Shown piece by piece: positions 24,647 to 32,151 of a stretch of 64,000 nt of DNA. Both the position numbers and the translations under genes were made by a program. Each line of letters starts with the position of its first letter. Within the stretch, counting starts at the first letter, position 1. Origin of the DNA: Hydrogenophaga sp. Its GTDB lineage: Bacteria; Pseudomonadota; Gammaproteobacteria; Burkholderiales; Burkholderiaceae_C. The stretch is from contig NZ_JAILWB010000020.1 of assembly GCF_025699295.1 (NCBI RefSeq), forward strand, positions 36,431-100,430. Direction: 5' to 3'. The notes beneath the pieces are model-generated. The model was not told where the DNA came from and searched no databases. It was given only the letters and a program-made list of their open reading frames with translations.

Positions 24647-26551
24647 CTACGCCTCCGGTCGCAGGTTCTGTGCGTGCAGACGGGCATAGAGGCCGTCGGC
24701 TTGCAGCAACTGTTCGTGTGTGCCCTGTTCGCTGATGCGGCCATCTGCCAGCACGATCACCCGGTCCGCGTGTTCGATGGTCGACAGCCGGTGCGCGATC
24801 ACCAGCGTGGTGCGGCCCTTCATGAGCCGCGCCAGGGCTTCCTGCACCAGGCGTTCGGACTCGTTGTCCAGGGCCGAGGTGGCTTCGTCCAGGATCAGGA
24901 TCGGTGCGTCCTTGTAGATCGCGCGCGCGATGGCCAGGCGCTGGCGCTGGCCGCCGGAGAGCTCGGCGGCATTGTGTCCCACCGTGCTGTGAATGCCCTG
25001 CGGCAGGCGCTCGATCAGCTCACCCAGGTTGGCCGAGTCCAGTGCTGCGCGCACGCGCACTTCGTCGATCTGCGCGCCTGCCGCACCCAGCGCGACGTTG
25101 GCCGCCAGCGTGTCGTTGAACATCACCACGTCCTGGCTCACCATCGCATACTGCCGGCGCAGGCAGGCGAGATCCCAGTCCGCCAGCGCCACGCCGTCGA
25201 GCCGGATGTCGCCGCGCTCGAACTCCACGAAACGCGGCAGCAGGTTGACCAGCGTCGTCTTCCCCGAGCCGGACGGCCCCACGAAGGCGACCACCTCGCC
25301 CGGGTGGATGTCGAGCGTGACGCCACGCAGCGCGATCAGACTGTCGTTGTCGGCATGCGCTGCGGCGGAGGCATCGTCCTTCGCCGGATAGCGCACCCAC
25401 ACGTCACGCAGCGAGATCGACCCCGCCACACGCTCGGCAGCGTGCGTACCGCCGGCCTGTTCGGGCGTGTTTTCAATCAGTTCGAGCCCGCGCTCGAGCG
25501 CGGCCAGTCCGCGCGTGATCGGCGCGGCGATCTCGGCCAGGTGCCGGATCGGGGTGATCAGCATCAACATGGCGGTGACGAAGGCGACGAAGTTGCCCAC
25601 CGACACACCGCTGGTGTTGCTCTGCCAGAGCGCCACCGCGATGACCGCGGACAGCGCGGCTGACGCGAGCAACTGGGTCAGCGGCGTCATCGCGGCCGTG
25701 GCCACGGTGGACTTGAGCGCGAGGCGGCGCAGCGCGACGCTCAGGCCATCGAAGCGCAGCGTCTGGCGCTGCTGCGCGCCATGCAGGCGCACCATGCGGT
25801 GGGCCAGGGCGTTTTCCTCCACCACGTAGGCCAGCTCATCGGTGGCGTGCTGGCTGTCGCGGGTGAGTTTGTAGAAGCGGCGTGACAGCACCCGCATGAT
25901 CAGGATCAGGCCCGGGAACACCGTGAGCACGATCAGCGTGAGCTTCCAGTTCAGGTAGAGCAGGTAGCCCAGCAGGGCCAGCACCGCCAGGCTGTCCTTG
26001 GTGAGCGTGAGGAAGGCGGTGACCAGCAACTGCGAGCCGTTCTGCACCTCGTAGACCAGGGTGTTGGAGAGCTTGCTCGCGCTCTGCCGGGCGAACAACG
26101 TCATCTGCGCTTCGTTGAGCTTGAGGAACATGGCACGCCGCAGGTTGAGCAGGCCCAGGCTGGCGGTGTACGACAGAGCGTACTGCGCGGTGAAGCCCGC
26201 CAGCCCGCGGATGCCGAACAGGCCCATGAGCGCCACGGGCACCATCCACAAGGCGATGTTGCCCTCGGCAAATCCGCGGTCCAGCAAGGTCTTGAGCAGG
26301 GCTGGGATCAGCGGCTCGGTGAGTGCGCCGATGAGCGTGCTCACCGCAGCCAGGGCGATGCCTGTCTTGGCCGAACTGAAGTACGGCCACAACCGCAGCA
26401 AGCGCTGCGTGAGCGTGCCGGTGGGAGGCTTGTGCAATGGGTTGAGGTCGGTCAAGGGCAAGGTGGCAGAAAAACGTGCGTGCGGGCGGAACAATGCGGC
26501 GCGAAGGAGATCAAGCAGCGACGAGCGCACCCGTGAGGCCGCCGCGCTCAC
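24647..26551 (-). CDS. msbA: Lipid A export permease/ATP-binding protein MsbA
   Basis: A half-size ABC exporter: six-helix membrane domain (about 50-350) fused to an ATPase. Walker A is GPSGSGKTT (about 434-442), signature LSGGQRQRLAIARAI, Walker B ILILDEATSALD, and H-loop VIAHRLSTIEHAD. MsbA flips lipid A-core across the inner membrane, which fits the lpxK and kdsB genes elsewhere here. The reported 634 residues start at a GTG without a ribosome site and give a 40-residue N terminus beyond E. coli MsbA. A start nearer LTDLNPLHK (about 26457) is possible. It is divergent from tolB. Confidence 0.93.
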   Translation of the reverse strand: MSAAASRVRSSLLDLLRAALFRPHARFSATLPLTDLNPLHKPPTGTLTQRLLRLWPYFSSAKTGIALAAVSTLIGALTEPLIPALLKTLLDRGFAEGNIALWMVPVALMGLFGIRGLAGFTAQYALSYTASLGLLNLRRAMFLKLNEAQMTLFARQSASKLSNTLVYEVQNGSQLLVTAFLTLTKDSLAVLALLGYLLYLNWKLTLIVLTVFPGLILIMRVLSRRFYKLTRDSQHATDELAYVVEENALAHRMVRLHGAQQRQTLRFDGLSVALRRLALKSTVATAAMTPLTQLLASAALSAVIAVALWQSNTSGVSVGNFVAFVTAMLMLITPIRHLAEIAAPITRGLAALERGLELIENTPEQAGGTHAAERVAGSISLRDVWVRYPAKDDASAAAHADNDSLIALRGVTLDIHPGEVVAFVGPSGSGKTTLVNLLPRFVEFERGDIRLDGVALADWDLACLRRQYAMVSQDVVMFNDTLAANVALGAAGAQIDEVRVRAALDSANLGELIERLPQGIHSTVGHNAAELSGGQRQRLAIARAIYKDAPILILDEATSALDNESERLVQEALARLMKGRTTLVIAHRLSTIEHADRVIVLADGRISEQGTHEQLLQADGLYARLHAQNLRPEA

Positions 26552-26650
26552 ATCTTGTCACGGGTGGCAAGAAACCCTCCGTTATTATCAGTCGCTTGGC
26601 TGCGGCGCCCGCCGCGCGTTGCAACCCAAGGCACAGGCGACTCACACAGG

Positions 26651-27967
26651 ATGCAGGATTTGATTCGACACGACACGCTGGCCACCCTCCCGAGACGTTC
26701 CATTCTCGGCCTGGCTTCCTCCATGCCCCTGCTCACCTGGCCCTTTTTGCCAGCGCATGCCCAGTTCAGGGTGGAAGTGGCTGGCGTGGGCCTGACGCAG
26801 TTTCCATTCTCTGCTGTCGCATTCCGCGGCAACGACGCCGCGAGCGAGAACGTCGCGGCCATTGTTCGAGCCGATCTGGAGCGCAGCGGGCAATTCCGTT
26901 TCATCGACCCCGCGCCGGGCGCGCTCGATGAAACCTCCAGGCCCGATCTCGGACCCTGGCGCGAGCGTGGCTCGGACTCCCTGCTCACCGGCAGCGTGAC
27001 CCGCCTTGCCGATGGACGCTTCGACGTGCGTTTTCGGCTCTGGGATGTGGTGCGGGGGCAGGATCTGGGCGGACTGAGCTACCCCGTGGGCGCGCAGGAC
27101 CTGCGGCTGGCGGCCCACCGCATCGCCGACCACGTGTTCGAGAAGATCACCGGTGTCAAGGGGGTGTTCTCCACCCGCATCGCCTACGTGACCAAGGCGG
27201 GCCCGCGCTACAGCCTCTGGGTGGCCGACGCTGATGGCGAGAATGCGCGCGCCGCCCTCACCAGCCCCGAGCCGATCATCTCGCCGAGCTGGGCGCCTGG
27301 TGGCGCGCAGCTGGCCTACGTGTCGTTCGAGGCCCGCAAGCCCGTCATCTATGCGCACGACGTGGCTTCCGGCAAACGCCGTCTGCTGGCCAATTTCAAG
27401 GGTTCCAACAGCGCGCCATCGTGGTCACCTGACGGGCGTTCCATGGTGGCCACTCTGTCCATCTCGGGCAATGCCCAGATCTACGTGATGGATGCCGCAG
27501 GCGGCGAGCCGCGTCGACTGAGCCAGTCTGCCAGCATCGACACCGAGCCGGTGTTCAGCCCCGATGGCAAGAGCATTTACTTCGTGAGCGACCGCGGTGG
27601 TTCGCCGCAGATCTACCGCATGAGTGCACAGGGTGGCGGCGCGCAGCGACTGACGTTCACGGGCAACTACAACATTTCGCCAGCGCCCAGCCCGGATGGC
27701 CGCTGGCTGGCCTTCATCTCACGTGTCAATGGCGCCTTCCGCCTGCACGTGATGGACGTGGCCAGCGGGGCCGTGACCGCGCTGAGCGAGTCCAGCGGCG
27801 ACGAAAGCCCCAGCTTTGCGGCCAACAGCCGAATGATCATTTACGCCACCCGCGACAAAGGTCAGGAAGCGCTCATGACGACCACAGTCGATGGGCGCAT
27901 CAAGACCCGGCTATCGGGTTCGCAGGGCGACATCCGCGAACCCGAGTGGGGCCCCTTCCTCAAGTGA
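26651..27967 (+). CDS. tolB: Tol-Pal system periplasmic protein TolB
   Basis: TolB is the periplasmic beta-propeller that bridges TolA and Pal during envelope constriction. The 438-residue product has an N-terminal domain (to about 170) and WD/TolB-like repeats, visible as SPSWAPGGAQLAYVSFE, APSWSPDGRSMVATLS, EPVFSPDGKSIYFVSDRGG, and SPAPSPDGRWLAFIS. The signal peptide is atypical: it contains Arg15-Arg16 followed by SILGL and ends AHA before Gln38, suggesting possible Tat rather than Sec export. The ATG at 26651 has CAGG upstream. tolQ, tolR and tolA are not adjacent; msbA lies divergently upstream. Confidence 0.96.
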   Translation: MQDLIRHDTLATLPRRSILGLASSMPLLTWPFLPAHAQFRVEVAGVGLTQFPFSAVAFRGNDAASENVAAIVRADLERSGQFRFIDPAPGALDETSRPDLGPWRERGSDSLLTGSVTRLADGRFDVRFRLWDVVRGQDLGGLSYPVGAQDLRLAAHRIADHVFEKITGVKGVFSTRIAYVTKAGPRYSLWVADADGENARAALTSPEPIISPSWAPGGAQLAYVSFEARKPVIYAHDVASGKRRLLANFKGSNSAPSWSPDGRSMVATLSISGNAQIYVMDAAGGEPRRLSQSASIDTEPVFSPDGKSIYFVSDRGGSPQIYRMSAQGGGAQRLTFTGNYNISPAPSPDGRWLAFISRVNGAFRLHVMDVASGAVTALSESSGDESPSFAANSRMIIYATRDKGQEALMTTTVDGRIKTRLSGSQGDIREPEWGPFLK

Positions 27968-28053
27968 GCCGCGCCCGGCGCAGCCATCCGCGCGAGCCTG
28001 CTGTTGCGGCAACGCTCGCTTCCTTTTTCATTTCAAGCCCAAAGGACACTCCC

Positions 28054-28641
28054 ATGCACAACTCCTCGCATTCCGCACAACGCCCTGTCGTGACCCACGT
28101 TTCCTCCCGTTGGCTGCGCCTGATCGTTGGCATGGGCCTTGCCGCCGTGCTGGCCGCCTGCAGCTCCGGCGTGAAGCTCGACGATGTTCCGGTGGAAGAC
28201 CGCACGGGCTCGGCCACGGGCGCCGCAGGCGCGGGTGGACAAACCGGCGGCGTGGACCAGCGTGGCGTCTCGGGCGTCACCGTCAACGGCGGGGACGCCG
28301 CGCAGCCCGATTCCGTTGGGCGTATCGTTTTCTTCGACTACGACAGCTTCGAAGTGAAGGCCGAATACGCGTCGACGCTGGAAGCCAATGCGCGCTACCT
28401 CAATGCCAACCGCAGCCGGCGGGTCAACCTCGAAGGCCATACCGACGAACGCGGTGGCCGCGAATACAACCTGGCCCTCGGCCAGAAGCGAGCCGAAGCC
28501 GTGCGTCGCGCCCTGTCGCTGCTGGGCGTGACCGACGCGCAGATGGAGGCGGTGAGCTTTGGCGAGGAAAAGCCCGCCCAGGTCGGCTTTGATGAAGCAG
28601 CCTTCAGCAAGAACCGCCGCGTTGAACTGACCTACCGTTGA
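28054..28641 (+). CDS. pal: Peptidoglycan-associated lipoprotein Pal
   Basis: Outer-membrane lipoprotein that binds peptidoglycan through an OmpA-like domain. The 195-residue precursor has a lipobox LAAC with Cys36 as the lipidation site. A Gly/Ala-rich linker follows. The OmpA domain (about 88-195) shows IVFFDYDSFEVK, NLEGHTDERGGREYNLALGQKRAEAVRRAL, and NRRVELTYR. The ATG has AAAGGA upstream. It lies 86 nt after tolB and its TGA is 5 nt before the cpoB ATG, consistent with one tolB-pal-cpoB transcript. Confidence 0.97.
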   Translation: MHNSSHSAQRPVVTHVSSRWLRLIVGMGLAAVLAACSSGVKLDDVPVEDRTGSATGAAGAGGQTGGVDQRGVSGVTVNGGDAAQPDSVGRIVFFDYDSFEVKAEYASTLEANARYLNANRSRRVNLEGHTDERGGREYNLALGQKRAEAVRRALSLLGVTDAQMEAVSFGEEKPAQVGFDEAAFSKNRRVELTYR

Positions 28642-28646
28642 ACCAC

Positions 28647-29429
28647 ATGTCCACCCGTCTGCACTCCGCTTCCGGTCTGCTGGGCGCGTGCGCCATGGCC
28701 GTGGCGGCCCTGTGGCCGCTGCAGGCGCATGCCTTGTTTGGCGACGACGAAGCCCGCAGGGCGATCATCGATCTGCGGCAGAAGGTCGAGGCCAGCCAGA
28801 AGGCAGCCGACGCCGCCAACACTGAAATGCGCGAGAGCGACGCGGCCACGCGCCGCAGCCTGCTTGAGCTTGCCAACCAGATCGAGCAACTGCGTTCCGA
28901 ACTGGCCCGATTGCGCGGCCAGAACGAGCAGCTCGCGCGCGAAGTCTCCGAATTGCAGCGGCAGCAGAAGGATGTGCAGGCCAACGTGGACGAGCGCCTG
29001 CGCAAGGTCGAGCCTCTGCGTGTCGAGCACGATGGCCAGACGTTCAGCGCCGCACCGAACGAAAAGCGCGACTTCGACGCTGCCATGGACCTGCTGCGCA
29101 AGTCGGAGTTCGGACCGGCTGCGGGCGCGTTCAACGGTTTCCTGCAGCGCTACCCCGCCAGTGGCTACCGGCCGTCGGTGCTTTACTGGCTGGGCAATGC
29201 CCAGTACGCGATCCGCGACTACAAGGAATCGGTGGACAGCCACCGCCGCCTGGTGAGCGAGTTCCCGAGCCACCTGCGTACGCCCGAGGCGATGCTGGCC
29301 ATGGCCAACAGCCAGATCGAGCTCAAGGACACCAAAGGCTCGCGCCGCACGCTGGACGATCTGGTGAAGACCTACCCGAACTCGGAGGCCGCCACCGCCG
29401 CACGCGAAAGGCTCGCCCGCCTGCGCTGA
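28647..29429 (+). CDS. cpoB: Cell division coordinator CpoB (YbgF)
   Basis: Periplasmic protein that coordinates PBP1B with the Tol machinery in E. coli. The product (260 residues) has a signal peptide ending QAHA, then a coiled-coil trimerisation segment (about 25-105, rich in Leu/Glu/Gln heptads) and C-terminal TPR repeats (DFDAAMDLLRKSEFGPAAGAFNGFL, PSVLYWLGNAQYAIRDYKESVD). TTG at 28638 overlapping the pal stop is an alternative start adding three residues; neither has a good ribosome site, as coupling to pal would suffice. Confidence 0.95.
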   Translation: MSTRLHSASGLLGACAMAVAALWPLQAHALFGDDEARRAIIDLRQKVEASQKAADAANTEMRESDAATRRSLLELANQIEQLRSELARLRGQNEQLAREVSELQRQQKDVQANVDERLRKVEPLRVEHDGQTFSAAPNEKRDFDAAMDLLRKSEFGPAAGAFNGFLQRYPASGYRPSVLYWLGNAQYAIRDYKESVDSHRRLVSEFPSHLRTPEAMLAMANSQIELKDTKGSRRTLDDLVKTYPNSEAATAARERLARLR

Positions 29430-29474
29430 TTCTGCGCGTGTGGCCTGCCGGCGGTGAGGTTGGCGGTCGCCTCC

Positions 29475-29480
29475 TACAAT
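29475..29480 (+). promoter_or_regulatory. Candidate -10 box of a leaderless yeeE-like transcript
   Basis: TACAAT ends 7 nt before the ATG at 29488. The box also overlaps the ATG at 29479, which argues that translation begins at 29488 if this promoter is real. No good -35 is seen. Confidence 0.35.
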
Positions 29481-29487
29481 GGCGGCC

Positions 29488-30603
29488 ATGGAAATCGCCG
29501 ACCTTCTCAAACTGCAGACCCAGGTGCTCTGGGCCGCCTTTGCCGTGGCCGTGGCCTTCGGCTTCATCGCACAACGCACCCACTTCTGCACCATGGGGGC
29601 GATCAGCGACGTCGTCAACATGGGCGACTGGACGCGCATGCGCATGTGGGGCATGGCGGTGGGCGTGGCCATGGCGGGCTTCTATGCCATGGCGTGGCTC
29701 GGCTGGATCGACCCCGGAAAAACCCTTTACACCTCGGGTCGCGTGATCTGGCTGTCGGCGCTGGTCGGTGGTGCCCTGTTCGGTTTCGGCATGGTGCTGG
29801 CATCGGGTTGTGGCAGCAAGACACTGGTGCGTATCGGCGCGGGCAGTCTCAAGTCCGTGGTGGTGTTCTTCGTCATGGGTCTGGCTGCTTTTGCCACCTT
29901 GCGTGGCGTCTTCGGCGTGCTGCGCGTCAATACCGTGGACAAGGCCGCGGTCGACCTGTCGGTGGGCAGCAGTGCCATACCCGTGTGGATCTCCAGCGGC
30001 TTCGGTCTCGATCCCGCCCTCACCGGGTTGCTGATGGCGCTGCTGGTGGGCGGCGCGCTGGTGCTGTGGGCCCTCGTTGGTCCCGAGTTCCGCACCTTCA
30101 ACAACCTGCTCGCCGGGCTGGGGCTGGGCCTGGTCATCGCTCTCATGTGGTGGGTCAGCGGGCGCCTGGGCTTTGTTGCCGAGCACCCGGAAACGCTGGA
30201 GGCGGTGTACCTCGGCTCCAACAGCGGTCGCATGGAGTCGCTGACCTTCACGGCACCCATGGCCTATACGCTGGACTGGCTCATCTTCTTCAGCGACACC
30301 TCCAAATTGCTGACCTTCGGTGTGGTCACGGTGGTGGGCGTGGTGGTGGGTTCGCTGGCATGCTCGCTGATCGAAGGCAGCTTCCGCTGGGAAGGCTTTC
30401 ATGGCACGCAGGACACTGCATTGCATATCGCAGGTGGGGCCTGCATGGGCATCGGCGGGGTGACTGCGCTCGGATGCACGGTGGGGCAAGGCCTGTCCGG
30501 CCTGTCCACTCTCAGCATCACCAGCGTGATCGCCGTGGCCGGCATCGTGCTCGGAGCCGTGGCCAGTCTGCGCTTCCAGATGTGGCTGCTGGACCGCGAG
30601 TGA
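29488..30603 (+). CDS. YeeE/YedE family sulfur-compound transporter
   Basis: A multi-spanning inner-membrane protein of 371 residues (MEIADLLK start). About nine to ten hydrophobic segments are seen. Conserved Cys motifs of the thiosulfate-uptake YeeE/TsuA family are present: HFCTMGAISD, LASGCGSKTLVR and GGVTALGCTVGQGLSG. In the described TsuA structure such cysteines line the substrate path, so thiosulfate or another sulfur anion is the likely cargo. The ATG 9 nt upstream (29479) is an alternative. No TusA-like or rhodanese gene is adjacent. Its stop overlaps the tcdA GTG start. Confidence 0.9.
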   Translation: MEIADLLKLQTQVLWAAFAVAVAFGFIAQRTHFCTMGAISDVVNMGDWTRMRMWGMAVGVAMAGFYAMAWLGWIDPGKTLYTSGRVIWLSALVGGALFGFGMVLASGCGSKTLVRIGAGSLKSVVVFFVMGLAAFATLRGVFGVLRVNTVDKAAVDLSVGSSAIPVWISSGFGLDPALTGLLMALLVGGALVLWALVGPEFRTFNNLLAGLGLGLVIALMWWVSGRLGFVAEHPETLEAVYLGSNSGRMESLTFTAPMAYTLDWLIFFSDTSKLLTFGVVTVVGVVVGSLACSLIEGSFRWEGFHGTQDTALHIAGGACMGIGGVTALGCTVGQGLSGLSTLSITSVIAVAGIVLGAVASLRFQMWLLDRE

Positions 30604-31430
30604 ACGCGACGCTCCCGGCCGAGGTTTTCGAGCGCCGTTTCGGTGGCCTGCGCCGACTCTATGGTGTGGAAGGAGCGCAGCGCATTTTCGATGCGCATGT
30701 GATCGTGGTCGGTATCGGTGGCGTGGGCTCCTGGGCTGTGGAGGCCCTCGCGCGCAGCGGCGTGCGCAGGCTCACGCTGGTCGATCTGGACCATGTGTCC
30801 GAATCCAACATCAACCGCCAGATCCATGCGCTGGAACCCACGCTCGGACAATCCAAGGGCGAAGCCATGTGCGAGCGTGTTGCGTTGTTCCATCCCGGTT
30901 GCAAGGTCGATGTGATCGATGAGTTCGTCACACCGGACAACTGGCCCGGTCTGCTCGACGGCTTGCCCGGCGTGACGGAGCAGCCCTCAGCCCTGATCGA
31001 CGCCTGCGATCAGGTGCGGGCCAAAACCGCTCTGGCGAACTGGGCGCTGGCCCAGGGTGTTCCCTTCGTGGCGGCGGGCGCCGCCGGTGGCAAGCGCCAG
31101 GCACAGGCCGTGGAGGTGGCCGACCTCGCAGACATCACGCACGATCCCCTGTTGGCCCAGTTGCGCTACCGCCTGCGCAAGCACCACCAGGGCCGACGGC
31201 AGGGTCGCATGGGCGTGGCTTGCGTATTCAGTCGCGAAGCCGTGGCCCCTCCGGATGCATCCTGCGAACTCGGGGAGGGGGATGGTTCGCTCAACTGCCA
31301 TGGCTATGGTTCTGTGGTCAGCGTGACTGCCACCTTTGGCCTGTGTGCCGCAGGGTGGGTGATGAATGCGCTTGCGGCCAGTGCAAAAAAATCGAAGCCC
31401 CTTCAAAGCAGTATGACAACAACGCTATAA
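30600..31430 (+). CDS. tcdA: tRNA threonylcarbamoyladenosine dehydratase
   Basis: TcdA (CsdL) is an E1-like ATP-dependent enzyme that cyclises t6A37 to ct6A in ANN-decoding tRNAs, including tRNA-Lys. 276 residues, like E. coli TcdA (268). RFGGLRRLYGVEGAQRI opens the family; the nucleotide-binding VIVVGIGGVGSWAVEALARSGV is at about 32-53, followed by LVDLDHVSESNINRQ and CDQVRAKTALANW. GYGSVVSVTATFGLCAAGWVM is near the C terminus. The start is GTG overlapping the yeeE TGA (GTGA). Two tRNA-Lys genes, likely substrates, follow within 75 nt. Confidence 0.94.
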   Translation: MNATLPAEVFERRFGGLRRLYGVEGAQRIFDAHVIVVGIGGVGSWAVEALARSGVRRLTLVDLDHVSESNINRQIHALEPTLGQSKGEAMCERVALFHPGCKVDVIDEFVTPDNWPGLLDGLPGVTEQPSALIDACDQVRAKTALANWALAQGVPFVAAGAAGGKRQAQAVEVADLADITHDPLLAQLRYRLRKHHQGRRQGRMGVACVFSREAVAPPDASCELGEGDGSLNCHGYGSVVSVTATFGLCAAGWVMNALAASAKKSKPLQSSMTTTL

Positions 31431-31503
31431 TTTGAGGCTTGGCGTAGTAGTCGATCCGACTCGAATCCAGTGCTCGCACCGGGTGTTCACGCAATTCCCC
31501 TCG

Positions 31504-31579
31504 GGGGCGTTAGCTCAGTTGGTAGAGCAGCGGACTCTTAATCCGTAGGTCGAGTGTTCGAGTCACTCACGCCCCACCA
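31504..31579 (+). tRNA. tRNA-Lys (anticodon CTT)
   Basis: All elements fold: acceptor GGGGCGT/ACGCCCC, D-arm GCTC/GAGC, anticodon stem GCGGA/TCCGT with loop CTCTTAA, T-arm GAGTG/CACTC with TTCGAGT loop, and encoded CCA at 31577-31579. The anticodon CTT reads AAG. It has 76 nt including CCA. Confidence 0.97.
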
Positions 31580-31668
31580 CCATCCCTGGATGGTATGGGT
31601 CTGAAAATTTCAGATCCGCCGCATCGAGTTTGAGGTGGCTCCCCTTCGGGAGGCGCGTCAGTTTTGAT
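31580..31668 (+). other. Spacer between the two tRNA-Lys genes with three hairpins
   Basis: The 89-nt spacer holds ACCATCC/GGATGGT (31579-31594), a near-perfect palindrome TCTGAAA-A-TTTCAGA (31600-31614), and CTCCC-CTTC-GGGAG (31639-31652). None has a T-tract, so read-through and processing of a dimeric tRNA precursor is likely. Confidence 0.6.
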
Positions 31669-31744
31669 GGGACGTTAGCTCAGTTGGTAGAGCAGCGGAC
31701 TTTTAATCCGTTGGTCGGCAGTTCGAGCCTGCCACGTCCTACCA
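31669..31744 (+). tRNA. tRNA-Lys (anticodon TTT)
   Basis: Acceptor GGGACGT/ACGTCCT (first pair G-U), D-arm GCTC/GAGC, anticodon stem GCGGA/TCCGT with loop CTTTTAA, T-arm GGCAG/CTGCC, and encoded CCA at 31742-31744. The anticodon TTT reads AAA. The 5' two-thirds is almost identical to the preceding tRNA-Lys(CTT), suggesting local duplication. Confidence 0.97.
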
Positions 31745-31751
31745 AATGGAA

Positions 31752-31780
31752 GGCCCTGGTCGCAAGCCAGGGCCTTTTTT
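31752..31780 (+). terminator. Intrinsic terminator after tRNA-Lys genes
   Basis: Stem GGCCCTGG/CCAGGGCC (31752-31759 and 31767-31774) with a 7-nt loop, followed directly by six T. It closes the tRNA transcript, possibly the whole yeeE-tcdA-tRNA unit. Confidence 0.92.
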
Positions 31781-31817
31781 CATGGTCTGTCCGGCCGGCC
31801 GTGCCAGGGGCCTTCGC

Positions 31818-32066
31818 TCATCTCTTCTTGATGAAGCCGTAGATCACCAGCAGGATGATCGCGCCGATCACGGAGGCGATGAAGCCGACCGGCTGGCCTG
31901 GTCGGTACAGGCCGAGCGCGACGCCCAGATAGCCGGCTACAAAGGATCCGGCGACACCGAGCACGGCGGTCATGATCCAGCCCATGCCGTCATTACCGGG
32001 TTTGATCGCGCGCGCGATGAAGCCCGCGATGAGGCCAATGAAAAGGGTGGCAAGTATCGACATCAT
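31818..32066 (-). CDS. GlsB/YeaQ/YmgE family stress-response membrane protein
   Basis: An 82-residue protein with three hydrophobic segments: SILATLFIGLIAGFIARAI, GWIMTAVLGVAGSFVAGYLG and FIASVIGAIILLVIYGFI, ending in KKR. The Gly-rich pattern and the GMGWIMTAVLGVAGSFVAGYL stretch are diagnostic for the transglycosylase-associated/GlsB family. These small inner-membrane proteins are stress-induced in several bacteria, but their activity is unknown. Two consecutive ATG codons could start it; I chose the first (32066), 7 nt from GGAG. The next ATG gives 81 residues. It stands alone, convergent with the tRNA unit. Confidence 0.88.
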   Translation of the reverse strand: MMSILATLFIGLIAGFIARAIKPGNDGMGWIMTAVLGVAGSFVAGYLGVALGLYRPGQPVGFIASVIGAIILLVIYGFIKKR

Positions 32067-32151
32067 CTGAGAGCTCCTTCCCGGTGTTTGCTGATCGGCA
32101 TGCCGGTGGGCCGGCGCCGCCAGCATACCCCAGGAGCCCAGCGGATGTAGC

